A stretch of 12,843 bases of DNA. It comes from an uncultured Chloroflexota bacterium (GTDB taxonomy: Bacteria > Chloroflexota > Dehalococcoidia > Lucifugimonadales > CAJWER01). The notes under the pieces are model-generated. The model saw only the letters and a program-made list of their open reading frames with translations, ran no database searches and was not told the DNA's origin. A program made the translations under genes and the position numbers. The stretch covers positions 1 through 12,843 of the forward strand of contig CAJWER010000068.1 in the NCBI GenBank assembly GCA_913030785.1, written 5' to 3'. Below, piece by piece: positions 1-7,367 of this stretch (position 1 is the first letter of the stretch; each line of letters opens with the position of its first letter).

Positions 1-1286
1 TCGTCGGTGGGTTCTAGAAGCATGATCGAGACCATGCCCGCGATGCTCGCTACTATGGAAATCACGAGGGCCCAGCCGTAGCCGTTAGTGATGTCGAATA
101 TCACGCCGCCGATCCACCCACCAAACGCCATACCCAAGCCGGCGCCTAGCATCTGGAAGCCGTACGGTGAGCCCTGCGGGGCATGGCCGTAGTACTTGCG
201 ATTCAGGATCGGAAAGCCGCCGCTTTCTCCTCCATACCCGATGCCAAATACGACGGCAAACAGGTAGAACATCCAATGTTCGTGGGTCCAAAAGAGCAAG
301 ATCACGGTTATGCCCTGTAAAAAATAGAAGATCGCCATTATGGCGCGCACACCAATCTTTTCGGCTAGTACCGGCACGGCAAATCGAGATGGCACACTGA
401 TCGCGGCCATGACAGCGAGTATCGTGGCGGCCGCGACTAGGTCGATACCCTCCTGGACGGCTATCGGAATCAGGTAGACCAGGATTACCGCGTGGCCGAC
501 GCATCCGAGGAAGTGGATCGAGCTCATGTTGTAGTAGGCCGAAGTCTTTTTCATATGGGACGCGAAGGTCCTGGCCTTGACCTTGTCGATAATAATCTCT
601 ACTTTGAACGATTCGCCAGGGAGTGCGCCGTATGGCTCAGCGCCAATATCTGCCGGGCTATCTTTGTAGAGGTAGATCAGGATCGCCATGATGACAGCCG
701 ATCCACCGGCGGTGACCCAAAACGTGCCCTGCCATTGGAGGTGAACGATCATGAGTCCCATGATTGGGGCCGCGATGGCGGGTCCAATCCCCCACGAAGC
801 CATCAATATGCCCATCCCCCAACCTAGTTGGCGCCGGTACCATCGCATGACACCCGGCAGAAGGGGAACCAGGAAAATCGCCTGTGCTGTGCCAAGGATA
901 ACCCCAAATGCGATATAGAACTGCCAAAGTTGTTGAATGACACCAGTGATCGCCATCCCGGCGATAAACATTACGGCCCCAAAAGTTATCGCCTTGCGAA
1001 CTCCAAAGCGGTCCCCTATCCATCCGGCTACAGGCGAGGCGATGGCCGATACTACACTGTTGATTCCGTAGGCCAGCGTGATGTCGCCCTGATCCCACTG
1101 GAACGTCTGGCTGAGAGGTTCTATGAAGACGCCGAACGCCATCCGGATGGAAGCGCCGACCATTTGCATGATCGCGGCGATGGTGACGATGACCCAGGCA
1201 TAGTGCCAGTAGAAGGTCGACCCGCCTTTCGACGGGGCGTCTGACGGTGGAGTGAGGTCTGAGTCTGTCAGTGGAGAGTCGCTCAT
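1..1286 (-). CDS. MFS transporter, OFA/monocarboxylate-permease type (C-terminus cut by window edge)
   Basis: Reading the minus strand from ATG at 1286 gives an uninterrupted frame of 428 codons that leaves the window at base 1. It begins MSDSPLTDSD and is a polytopic inner-membrane protein with about twelve hydrophobic segments. The MFS motif A is clear at residues 88-98 (GWIGDRFGVRK), in the loop after helix 2. A hydrophilic central loop spans about residues 207-250, and a second conserved glycine-rich stretch lies near 348-360 (GIGYGGESGGFPI). These features fit the oxalate/formate antiporter and monocarboxylate permease branch. The substrate cannot be told from sequence; a small carboxylate is likely. 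The visible end (LLEPTD) is close to the usual C-terminus, so little is missing. The start shares its A with the stop of the upstream 88-residue gene (TAATG) and has no Shine-Dalgarno of its own, which suggests translational coupling. The next gene upstream is a ThDP enzyme of central carbon metabolism, so uptake of its substrate is a reasonable idea but is not shown. Confidence 0.88.
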   Translation of the reverse strand, partial: MSDSPLTDSDLTPPSDAPSKGGSTFYWHYAWVIVTIAAIMQMVGASIRMAFGVFIEPLSQTFQWDQGDITLAYGINSVVSAIASPVAGWIGDRFGVRKAITFGAVMFIAGMAITGVIQQLWQFYIAFGVILGTAQAIFLVPLLPGVMRWYRRQLGWGMGILMASWGIGPAIAAPIMGLMIVHLQWQGTFWVTAGGSAVIMAILIYLYKDSPADIGAEPYGALPGESFKVEIIIDKVKARTFASHMKKTSAYYNMSSIHFLGCVGHAVILVYLIPIAVQEGIDLVAAATILAVMAAISVPSRFAVPVLAEKIGVRAIMAIFYFLQGITVILLFWTHEHWMFYLFAVVFGIGYGGESGGFPILNRKYYGHAPQGSPYGFQMLGAGLGMAFGGWIGGVIFDITNGYGWALVISIVASIAGMVSIMLLEPTD

Positions 1287-1552
1287 TAGTGAAGAGGGCA
1301 AACGAACAGCGCCACTCGTTCCCAGGGCTGCTCTTCGGCATCAATTCCGGAGACGACACTATCGCCGCCTGGCCTACTACTCAATGCTGGTTCGCCAAAT
1401 GCTGCAGCGTGGTACGAGTCAGAACGGGCCTCGACCCGGGCAAGCGCTGCCCAACCGCTCAAATAGACGAACAGTGCTGCGCTGACGACCGCAACAGCTA
1501 GAAACTGAATCGGAAAGCCCAGCACTGTCATCCGTCTCAATTGAACAGCCAT
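1286..1552 (-). CDS. Small single-span membrane protein coupled to the MFS carrier
   Basis: An 88-residue protein starting MAVQLRRMTV. Residues 1-8 are basic and residues about 9-33 form one hydrophobic helix (LGFPIQFLAVAVVSAALFVY), followed by a soluble tail of about 50 residues. The positive-inside rule places the N-terminus in the cytoplasm and the tail outside. It could also be an uncleaved signal anchor. No family is recognised. Support for a real gene comes from context: its TAA stop overlaps the ATG of the MFS carrier by one base, it sits in the same operon orientation, and a GAGGG ribosome-binding sequence (1562-1566) lies 9 bases before the start. Some OFA-type carriers are known to be encoded next to very small hydrophobic partner proteins, and this may be an accessory subunit of that kind. 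That is an inference; I see no sequence match. An internal Met at residue 8 is an alternative start. Confidence 0.6.
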   Translation of the reverse strand: MAVQLRRMTVLGFPIQFLAVAVVSAALFVYLSGWAALARVEARSDSYHAAAFGEPALSSRPGGDSVVSGIDAEEQPWERVALFVCPLH

Positions 1553-1555
1553 CAG

Positions 1556-1600
1556 CGGCAGCCCTCGATCAAGAATTTTGTCTCAGGCTGCCGTCTTGAT
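1556..1600 (-). promoter_or_regulatory. Interleaved inverted repeats before the small membrane protein gene (candidate RNA switch)
   Basis: The spacer between the ThDP enzyme stop and the small membrane protein start holds two inverted repeats in A-B-A'-B' order. On the plus strand they are CGGCAGCC (1556-1563) with GGCTGCCG (1586-1593), and ATCAAGA (1568-1574) with TCTTGAT (1594-1600). All pairs are perfect. With no spacer between 1593 and 1594 both stems cannot easily coexist, so they look like mutually exclusive hairpins. In the minus-strand transcript the AU-rich stem would form first and leave the GAGGG ribosome-binding sequence (1562-1566) free. The later GC-rich stem would pair part of that sequence and the bases up to 3 nt from the start codon. 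Neither hairpin is followed by a T-run, so this is not a terminator. The regulatory role is inferred. Confidence 0.5.
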
Positions 1601-1615
1601 GGCGTATTTTTATTC

Positions 1616-4174
1616 TTAGAGGCTGGCGAGTTGCTCTCTCTGCGATGCGATTCGAGCGTCGTGGTCCAATGCGAACCGCTTGACGCCTTCGAGGATCGAT
1701 GCGGGGTCCAGGTGGGCCTCGGCGATGACGTCCTCCTCGTTTCCACCGGTCAGCCACTCGTCATTCCAGTCCGACACCAGGGAGTAGTCGTCGGTCAGCG
1801 GTCCCACGTTCTGGACAGGCCAGACGCGCTTGGTCCCGGTGCTGACGACCATGAGGTCGTACTTGGATCCTGTCGGAAAAACGGAGTCCTGGTACTCCTG
1901 CGACTGCCGTCGGAAGAGGTCCTCGCTGATCGCCGAAATCACCTTGATGTTTATGCCCTGGGCCTCCAGCTGGGGCAGTACTGAGACGAGGTTAAAGGTG
2001 GAGGACGATCCCTGGGCCACCACGTAGCCGTGTTTTGGCTTGTCGGGGTCGAAGTCCTTGATAACGTACAGTCCCTTGGCGGCCGCCTTGAGGTCTGTAT
2101 CTCCGAAGGTGGACCTGTCGGCGACAGGGAAGTCCGGCCGGGCTACCTCCAGGACGATCACCCCGACCTTCTTGTCGGTGGCGGCGATCTCCGCTGCGGC
2201 GAAGTAGGCGGGGGCGACGTCGTTGTAGTCCCAGGCGTTCACGACGATCACCTGGTCCCTGGGGAAGAGCTTCCAAACCTGTGGGGAAAAGATCCCGAAG
2301 TGAGTGCGGGCGTCGGCCGCCGTCTCCGGACCGGAGTGGCCGGCGAGGATGGTCAGGACGCCGGTGCGGAAGGGGCTGTCCTGGTTCTGCTGGCTCCATA
2401 CACGGGCGGGCAGGTACATCAGCGGCGTGAACGCGCCGTACGTTCCGCTGAGCGCCCAAACGCCGACGTGCCGGTCGGGGTCCAGGGACGCGGACTGGCC
2501 GATCAGTCCTATCGCCGTCGACGCGTTCCCGGCCTCCTGAATCGCCGCCTTGAGCCGTGTCCCGGTCGGGTTGCTTTCAGGCCCGTAATGACCCCACAGT
2601 GATCCGTGCTCTACGTTGATTGATTCGGCCAGGTCGGCCGCAATAGTCAAGTACCTGTTGCCGGTGACATAGTTCATCCACTTGACCACTTCCGACACCG
2701 TGCGACGGGGGCCGCCCTTCTTTCCGGGCTCCTCAAACAGCTTGATCGAAACCTCTTTCTCGTCACCAGTAGAGGGGTTGCGGACGCTAACGTTCTGTAC
2801 TGTGGTGGGCAGGTTTGCGACCTTGAGCCGGTCATCCTGGAACGGATCGGTTGCCCTGTCGATCCGCAGAGGCATGTCGTCGTCCACCGAGTCGCCGATC
2901 TCCACGAGCCTGTCGGCGAGCCAGTCGCCCAGACCCTCTTGCTCGAGGACAGACATCACCACGTCGATATTGTGTTTAAACTGGAGCAGCCGCTCGCGCT
3001 CGTCGGACACGGCGCCCTCTCGGATGCCCATGAACTCGACCCCATAACGCGCCTCGAAGGTCGCCGCCAGTGCCTGGAAGTAGTCGCCGTTCATCGGGAA
3101 CGCATATGGGTGGCTCGCGTAGCTGACGATCTGGTCGCCGTACCCCGGCATGTCCCCATTCACCGCCCCAGGCCACCAGCCCTTGATGGTGCGGCCGATC
3201 ATGATCATGGGCCTGCGATCGGAGGGATCCCAGTCCTCCATGGTCTTCAGCGCGCCCACTACCTGGTCGAAGTCGTTGCCATCTACGATGGTCAAGACGT
3301 TCCAACCGTAGGCGGCCCACTGGTCTTCCAATCTGTACGCTTCGTACTGCGAGCCGATTACTCCCCCAACAAGGCTGTCGTCGATCCCGGCGTTATTGTA
3401 GGAGAGCAGTATCCGTAGACGCTTTCCAACCTGCTGCGCCACGGCCTGCGTCTTCATCTCCTGGGAGTGGCCGGACGTAAGGGCGAATTCGCCTTCGATG
3501 GCCAGGATTTTGAGGCTATCGGGCGCCCCGACTATGTCCCAGAACGCGGCCTTGCCGGCGGCAGTCGCGATGCCGACGCCTGATGGTCCTCCGTTGACGT
3601 CGTTGGTGAGGTCCGTAGACTCGGCATGCCCCGCCAGGGCTCTGATTCCCCTGATCTTGGCCTGCGCCATAAGCGGGTGGTCTGAAAGTGAGTTTTCCTG
3701 GAGCAGGGTGTCCAGCGCGCCCCTTCCTCTGCGAAAGCCGAGCGCGTCGATCGACAGCATGGACGTGTTGGGGTCGGCACTGTACGCGTCATCGCCGGTC
3801 CTGGCGTGTTTTCTCGCCAGCGCCTCTCCCATGATCATCCAGAGCGCGTACGTCACCGGCGCGTTGTGACCGCCGGCGAGCATGAACCTGTCGGCGTACG
3901 GGTGTTTGGGTCGGCGGTAGTCGAACCGCATGCCCCCGAGCTCGGGGCCGGCTAGGTGTGTGGCAACGGTGTACGGGGTATATGCGAGCGGCCCGCCGAA
4001 ATGACCGGTCTGGGCGTAGTTACCCATCACCGTTAGGCACATCGCCGTCATGAACCCGACATCTTCGAGCCGGGACTTGCTGTATTCGGGTATCTCAACG
4101 TCGTTGAATGTCGAGTGGCTCGACAGTGCCACGCTTCCGACATTAGCTCCGGGACGTCCATTCGTTGGCGGCAT
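1616..4174 (-). CDS. Transketolase / pyruvate dehydrogenase E1-like thiamine diphosphate enzyme
   Basis: An 852-residue cytosolic ThDP-dependent enzyme. The three transketolase domains appear in order. The PP domain (about 35-380) contains HFGGP (58-62, like the TK active-site GHPG loop), AGGHN (100-104), GPSGVGIATAAG (197-207, like GPLGQGIANAVG), and the ThDP/Mg motif EGEF...NNAGIDD (227-266). The pyrimidine-binding domain (about 490-685) contains IQEAGNAS (545-552), where E547 is the likely cofactor-activating glutamate. A C-terminal domain covers about 695-850. The central region (GWNVLTI, RTIKGWW) is also reminiscent of the homodimeric E1 of pyruvate dehydrogenase (AceE). The length is greater than that of classical transketolase (about 660) and close to AceE (about 890). 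No E2/E3 gene is adjacent, so the donor substrate (ketose phosphate or a 2-oxo acid) is open. The usual GDG is GEF here. The start is fixed by AAGGAG at 4185-4190, 10 bases upstream. It is the first gene of an operon continuing into the small membrane protein and MFS genes. Confidence 0.88.
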   Translation of the reverse strand: MPPTNGRPGANVGSVALSSHSTFNDVEIPEYSKSRLEDVGFMTAMCLTVMGNYAQTGHFGGPLAYTPYTVATHLAGPELGGMRFDYRRPKHPYADRFMLAGGHNAPVTYALWMIMGEALARKHARTGDDAYSADPNTSMLSIDALGFRRGRGALDTLLQENSLSDHPLMAQAKIRGIRALAGHAESTDLTNDVNGGPSGVGIATAAGKAAFWDIVGAPDSLKILAIEGEFALTSGHSQEMKTQAVAQQVGKRLRILLSYNNAGIDDSLVGGVIGSQYEAYRLEDQWAAYGWNVLTIVDGNDFDQVVGALKTMEDWDPSDRRPMIMIGRTIKGWWPGAVNGDMPGYGDQIVSYASHPYAFPMNGDYFQALAATFEARYGVEFMGIREGAVSDERERLLQFKHNIDVVMSVLEQEGLGDWLADRLVEIGDSVDDDMPLRIDRATDPFQDDRLKVANLPTTVQNVSVRNPSTGDEKEVSIKLFEEPGKKGGPRRTVSEVVKWMNYVTGNRYLTIAADLAESINVEHGSLWGHYGPESNPTGTRLKAAIQEAGNASTAIGLIGQSASLDPDRHVGVWALSGTYGAFTPLMYLPARVWSQQNQDSPFRTGVLTILAGHSGPETAADARTHFGIFSPQVWKLFPRDQVIVVNAWDYNDVAPAYFAAAEIAATDKKVGVIVLEVARPDFPVADRSTFGDTDLKAAAKGLYVIKDFDPDKPKHGYVVAQGSSSTFNLVSVLPQLEAQGINIKVISAISEDLFRRQSQEYQDSVFPTGSKYDLMVVSTGTKRVWPVQNVGPLTDDYSLVSDWNDEWLTGGNEEDVIAEAHLDPASILEGVKRFALDHDARIASQREQLASL

Positions 4175-4184
4175 TCTACTGTGG

Positions 4185-4190
4185 CTCCTT
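4185..4190 (-). promoter_or_regulatory. Ribosome binding site of the ThDP enzyme gene
   Basis: AAGGAG on the minus strand, 10 bases before the ATG at 4174. It decides this start over later in-frame Met codons. Confidence 0.75.
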
Positions 4191-4209
4191 TAGTTTCTTC
4201 GTGGCAACG

Positions 4210-4239
4210 ATTTTACGGCCTTGGTGGCTAGGCGTGCAA
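4210..4239 (-). promoter_or_regulatory. Putative sigma70-type promoter of the ThDP enzyme operon
   Basis: On the minus strand TTGCAC (4234-4239) and TAAAAT (4210-4215) are separated by 18 bases. This predicts transcription starting near 4203 and a leader of about 29 bases that includes the AAGGAG at 4185-4190. The match is by eye against the sigma70 consensus. Confidence 0.5.
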
Positions 4240-4730
4240 CTAGGAGGATCGGGCCAACCCGCTCCGGACCTCTCTGTACCGGACTCTAGAGAAGGTCGAT
4301 TTTGGACATCCGATGTCTACTGTGCAGGCTAACTTTGTCGTTCGGGGTTCATAAGCTAATTAGGTACCCATTTTGGAAATCCCCAACGTGGCTTCTGAGG
4401 TGATGGCAGGCCGCATGGTGTCTGCCGGCCTCATATGGGTCACCACTTCCCGTCAAATTCTCACACACCGGCCATCCACTCGGACGGTCGGTGGCGGAAT
4501 CAAGGGGATAATCGACCTCGACCGGAGATTCGAGAGCAAGGTGCTCGCTCCACAGTGTTACTCTAAGAGTCCTCGAAAATTGACGGACCTCTGTAGGAAC
4601 GCCGCCGATCGAGCCGGTCACCGTCTGCCGGTCCACAACGGCGTTCTTGCTTGCACTATTCTCGTCGATTGGACATCCCACCGCCCCAAGATATTGGACC
4701 CGCCATCCGGCCTGCCACGACCCATGGTAC
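4240..4730. other. Non-coding gap between the divergent ThDP operon and dnaN
   Basis: About 490 bases without a convincing gene. The open frames here have no ribosome-binding sequence, no recognisable domain and conflicting coding on both strands. It contains a 13-bp dyad GACAT-CCG-ATGTC (4305-4317). A shared block, TCGAT followed by TGGACATCC, occurs near 4297-4311 and again near 4665-4678, the second copy about 50 bases upstream of the dnaN -35. These could be regulator sites. I found no cluster of DnaA boxes (TTATCCACA-like) and no AT-rich unwinding tract, so there is no support for oriC despite the nearby dnaN. Confidence 0.5.
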
Positions 4731-4759
4731 TTGACCGCCCGTAGCTGCCCCTCTATACT
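4731..4759 (+). promoter_or_regulatory. dnaN promoter
   Basis: TTGACC (4731-4736) and TATACT (4754-4759) with the ideal 17-base spacing. The expected start of transcription is near 4766. It sits directly before dnaN, giving a leader of about 22 bases to the ATG at 4788. Confidence 0.7.
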
Positions 4760-4787
4760 ACTGCTACTTAAAATGGGGGTGTTTGGA

Positions 4788-5921
4788 ATGCGGCTGTCTT
4801 GCCTGCAAGAGAACCTGAGTCGCGGCCTCGCCGTCGTTGGCAGAGCCGTCGCAACCCGGACGACCCTTCCCATAACGCAGAATGTCCTCGTCTCCACAGA
4901 CCAATCGCGGCTAAAACTGGTCGCGACGAATACCGAAATCTCGATTACCACTTGGATTGGCGCCCAGATTGAAGATGAGGGCTCCATTACGCTGCCCGCC
5001 CGCCTCCTGACAGAGCTCGTCAACTCGCTGCCGCCCGAGCGGATTGACATCGCTGAGACCCCGCAAGAAACCGGCATAACAATAAACTGTGCCAGGTTCA
5101 ATGCAAGCATGAACGGCATCGACGCTAACGAGTTCCCCCCCATACCGACAGTAGAGTCGGGAATGGGCGTCAAGATCGACCCCAAGGTTCTGAGCGACGC
5201 TATCAACCATGTCGCCTTCGCGGCCGCCACCGAGGACTCTAGGCCTGTACTCACTGGCATCAAGGTCGAAATTTCGGGAGACGGATTTACCTTCGCAGCA
5301 GCCGATGGTTTTCGGCTCGCCGTCTACGAAGGGAAACTTGTCGAGGCCCTTTCTGAGGATGCCAGCTTCATCGTGCCAGCCAGGGCCCTCCAGGAAGTCA
5401 ACCGGCTGATCGCTGGGCAGCAGGAACCGGTTGAGGTCACAGTAACACCCACCCAGAGTGCGGCCCTCTTCAAGCTCGACAACATCGAGGTCGTGACTCA
5501 GCTCCTGCAGGGCGCCTTCCCCAATTATTCGCAGCTAATCCCGGGATCCTACGACACCCGGGCGTTGGTCGACCTCGAAGAGTTCGCCCGGGCCACCAAA
5601 TCCGCATCCATCTTCGCTCGCGACGGCAGCGGGATCATCAGGATAATCGTCTCAGGAGGCGGCGAGGGCGACCCCGGCAGCATATCGGTGGCGTCCAAGG
5701 CCGAAGAGCTTGGTGAAAACGAGGGCAAAATCGACGCAAAGGTAGACGGTGAGGAAGCGAAAATTGCCTTCAACAGCAAGTACCTGTCGGACGTGCTAGA
5801 GATTCTCGAAGAGACCGAAGTCGCCCTCGAGACCACCACCCCTTCGAGCCCAGGCGTTATACGCCCAATCGGCAACGACAGCTACGTACACGTAGTCATG
5901 CCGATGTTCGTTCAATGGTGA
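4788..5921 (+). CDS. dnaN: DNA polymerase III beta subunit (sliding clamp)
   Basis: A 377-residue beta clamp. It forms a ring dimer on DNA that tethers polymerase III and other repair and replication proteins. The protein starts MRLSCLQENLSRGLAVVGRA, the classic clamp N-terminus. It contains the domain-joining pattern ATNTEISI (about 46-53), a middle-domain FAAATEDSRPVLTGI segment (about 144-158) and AADGFRLAVYE (about 170-180). It also has the LLQGAFPNYSQLIP motif (about 235-248) and ends in the family C-terminal YVHVVMPMFVQW (P-M motif). Three clamp domains of about 125 residues each fit the length. The frame is open further upstream (to 4647), but those codons lie before the promoter at 4731-4759. 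Start 4788 is preferred because the family begins there, a GGGGG run (4775-4779) lies 8 bases upstream, and the predicted transcript starts near 4766. ATG 4773 is the alternative. It is monocistronic, with a terminator at 6019-6054. dnaA is not adjacent. Confidence 0.97.
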   Translation: MRLSCLQENLSRGLAVVGRAVATRTTLPITQNVLVSTDQSRLKLVATNTEISITTWIGAQIEDEGSITLPARLLTELVNSLPPERIDIAETPQETGITINCARFNASMNGIDANEFPPIPTVESGMGVKIDPKVLSDAINHVAFAAATEDSRPVLTGIKVEISGDGFTFAAADGFRLAVYEGKLVEALSEDASFIVPARALQEVNRLIAGQQEPVEVTVTPTQSAALFKLDNIEVVTQLLQGAFPNYSQLIPGSYDTRALVDLEEFARATKSASIFARDGSGIIRIIVSGGGEGDPGSISVASKAEELGENEGKIDAKVDGEEAKIAFNSKYLSDVLEILEETEVALETTTPSSPGVIRPIGNDSYVHVVMPMFVQW

Positions 5922-6018
5922 TAAATTCCAGGATGTAAGTGGTGTTCCGTTTAGGGTCCGATTAACGCTTTGAGCCCTTCAGCCAGCCGCTCGATCGAGA
6001 TTACAACCAGACAGAACC

Positions 6019-6054
6019 AACGGCGGGGATTCCCCCGCCGTTTTTCGTTTTGTG
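6019..6054 (+). terminator. Intrinsic terminator of dnaN
   Basis: A perfect 8-bp GC stem CGGCGGGG (6021-6028) / CCCCGCCG (6033-6040) with a 4-base ATTC loop, extended by AA/TT. It is followed by TTTTTCGTTTT. It lies about 100 bases after the dnaN stop and 35 bases before the stop of the convergent gene. The minus-strand side has only a weak T tract. Confidence 0.9.
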
Positions 6055-6088
6055 CACCTATCAAACTTTCAATAATGTCCGATGGGGC

Positions 6089-7072
6089 TTAAATAGGCCA
6101 AGGTCGCTGACGATGTTCGAGGCAATGGACCGCGTGTTTGGGCTGGAGATCCAGAAGTTGGCGAAACTCCTTTATAGAAGATTCGACGTTCATGGCGTGT
6201 TTCCTGGCCATTTCCGCAATCGCATCGGTCGATTCGTGTAGGATGTGACGCCGAAACAACCAGTCCACATGGTCAATAGCCGTTAGCGAGGTCTCTCTGC
6301 GGCGCTTGTACCCAAGAACCTCGCCAAGGCATCCTTTCAATGCTTCCCAATGCTCACGTACATAGGCTTGAACGACTGGGCTCCTCTTAAGACGTCTCAG
6401 TGTCTCCCTCTTTCCGAGCCCCGGTGTGATTACCGGTACCAATCCATCCGGCGTCTCGTACATCACACTCCACAACGGGTGGTATCCGTCGACGGCTCCT
6501 TCTTCGATTCCGAACATCCGGGGCAGGATGATCGGTTCAAATATAGGACCATCTGGGCCGTATTCCGTGAGCAAATAGGTGATCGACAGCCCGTGGATCA
6601 GCCGAGGCCATGACGGACCAAGACGTTCTCGGGCGCACAGATGAAGTACAGCTTCAACGTAGAGTGGACTGAGTCGGTAAATCCTAGAGCCCTCTAACTC
6701 GACTACCACATCAGAGGCATTGTCCTCGGGGGAGTCAGATAAGTAACCCGGGTTGCATTCCCAATAATCCCACGACGCAAGGTGGCCAGCGAAATTTTCG
6801 CCGTCGATCGAACCCGGATAAGTATCGGCGACTCTCACCAATTCTCTTCGAACCAGACCGTCGTTTGCGAACAAACTGAGGAATACCAAGCGTAGCTGAT
6901 TTGCTACCGAACCAACGTGTAGAACAGGGACGTCGAGGCCAGGTTCACTGATGAACGTCGATTGTCCAGTGTTTATCAGTTCTCCTCTGCGCAATGCTTC
7001 ACTGTCCCAATAGGAGACCGAATGATGGACAGGCAGAGTACTTGGATCAAACTCGCTTTGAGATAGGTTCAT
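6089..7072 (-). CDS. Orphan protein with C-terminal helix-turn-helix
   Basis: A 327-residue protein of unknown function from ATG 7072 (MNLSQSEFDP). The frame is open to an upstream Met at 7159, but 7072 has AAGG about 6 bases upstream. The first 240 residues match nothing I recognise; they include WDYWECNPGYL (about 101-111) and a segment rich in conserved-looking Pro/Gly (GYHPLWSVMYETPDG, about 196-210). The C-terminal part is basic (KRRRET, about 256-261). It is followed by a likely helix-turn-helix at about 265-311: DWLFRRHIL, then TDAIAEMARKHAMNVESSIK. That arrangement (helix, short turn, A-x-x-x-x-x-V recognition helix) is common in small DNA-binding proteins carried on mobile elements of Actinobacteria and Chloroflexota. 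It is convergent to dnaN and divergent from the replication operon. A role as regulator or element-specific DNA-binding protein is an inference. There is no signal peptide or membrane segment. Confidence 0.7.
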   Translation of the reverse strand: MNLSQSEFDPSTLPVHHSVSYWDSEALRRGELINTGQSTFISEPGLDVPVLHVGSVANQLRLVFLSLFANDGLVRRELVRVADTYPGSIDGENFAGHLASWDYWECNPGYLSDSPEDNASDVVVELEGSRIYRLSPLYVEAVLHLCARERLGPSWPRLIHGLSITYLLTEYGPDGPIFEPIILPRMFGIEEGAVDGYHPLWSVMYETPDGLVPVITPGLGKRETLRRLKRSPVVQAYVREHWEALKGCLGEVLGYKRRRETSLTAIDHVDWLFRRHILHESTDAIAEMARKHAMNVESSIKEFRQLLDLQPKHAVHCLEHRQRPWPI

Positions 7073-7141
7073 CTTGCACCTTAAAGTACCCAGATTGTTA
7101 TGGCGGAAGCTTTTTAGGTGTGGAAAATGGACTACGAATAC

Positions 7142-7155
7142 GTAGGCGTTCCTAC
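7142..7155. promoter_or_regulatory. Small dyad upstream of the excisionase-like gene
   Basis: GTAGG-N4-CCTAC lies just before a weak -10-like TATACC (7161-7166), in the divergent intergenic region between the orphan HTH gene and the replication operon. It could be an operator for one of the flanking HTH proteins. Short dyads of this size arise by chance, so support is weak. Confidence 0.2.
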
Positions 7156-7175
7156 TCAATTATACCGGGGGCACG

Positions 7176-7367
7176 GTGTTGAAAGGTTATCTATATACCC
7201 TCAAAGAGGTCGAACATTTGACGAGATTAAGCCGCTCAACGCTATACCGAAGGTTGAGAATGGGATCCCTACAGGGCCAACAGCTCGACAATGGCATGTG
7301 GCGGGTTCCCTGGGAAGAGGTACAACGCGTCTTGGGCCGACGTCAGACTAGGGCAGAAACAGAGTAA
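7176..7367 (+). CDS. Excisionase-like winged HTH protein (MerR/HTH_17 type)
   Basis: A 63-residue DNA-binding protein. Residues 6-31 (LYTLKEVEHLTRLSRSTLYR) are the typical HTH_17/excisionase core. A short wing follows (DNGMWRVPWEEVQRVL, about 38-53) with the conserved x-W-R-V/I-P signature. Such proteins are recombination directionality factors of integrative elements, or small transcription or replication regulators. The start is GTG at 7176, followed at once by TTG at 7179, with GGGGG at 7166-7170 as ribosome-binding sequence. Its TAA overlaps the next start by one base (TAATG), so it opens a coupled operon with the replication protein. No integrase is present in the window, so the excisionase function is unproven. 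The HTH assignment itself is firm. Confidence 0.85.
   Translation: MLKGYLYTLKEVEHLTRLSRSTLYRRLRMGSLQGQQLDNGMWRVPWEEVQRVLGRRQTRAETE

Noticed and set aside
85..1359. Minus-strand frames at 85-504 and 658-1359, and several plus-strand frames
   Set aside because: They are out of frame with the MFS carrier, whose own frame is open from 1286 to the window edge and gives clear transmembrane helices and motif A. The others are Arg/His-rich shadow translations.
1541..3869. Many plus- and minus-strand ORFs across the ThDP enzyme
   Set aside because: Shadow frames of a high-GC gene; no ribosome-binding sequences or domains.
4240..4730. Chromosomal oriC next to dnaN
   Set aside because: No DnaA-box cluster, no AT-rich unwinding region, and no dnaA gene in view.
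4647..4787. Longer dnaN start at 4647
   Set aside because: It would lie upstream of the promoter at 4731-4759 and adds a non-family N-terminus.
4349..5263. A 304-codon minus-strand ORF across the gap and dnaN
   Set aside because: Two thirds of it is antisense to a certain dnaN gene, and the rest shows no family, start signal or promoter.
7079..7091. 13-bp inverted match to 10607-10619 (GGGTACTTTAAGG) at both sides of the replication operon, as possible attachment sites
   Set aside because: A match of this length is expected by chance a few times in a window of this size, and inverted orientation does not fit att sites of an integrated element.
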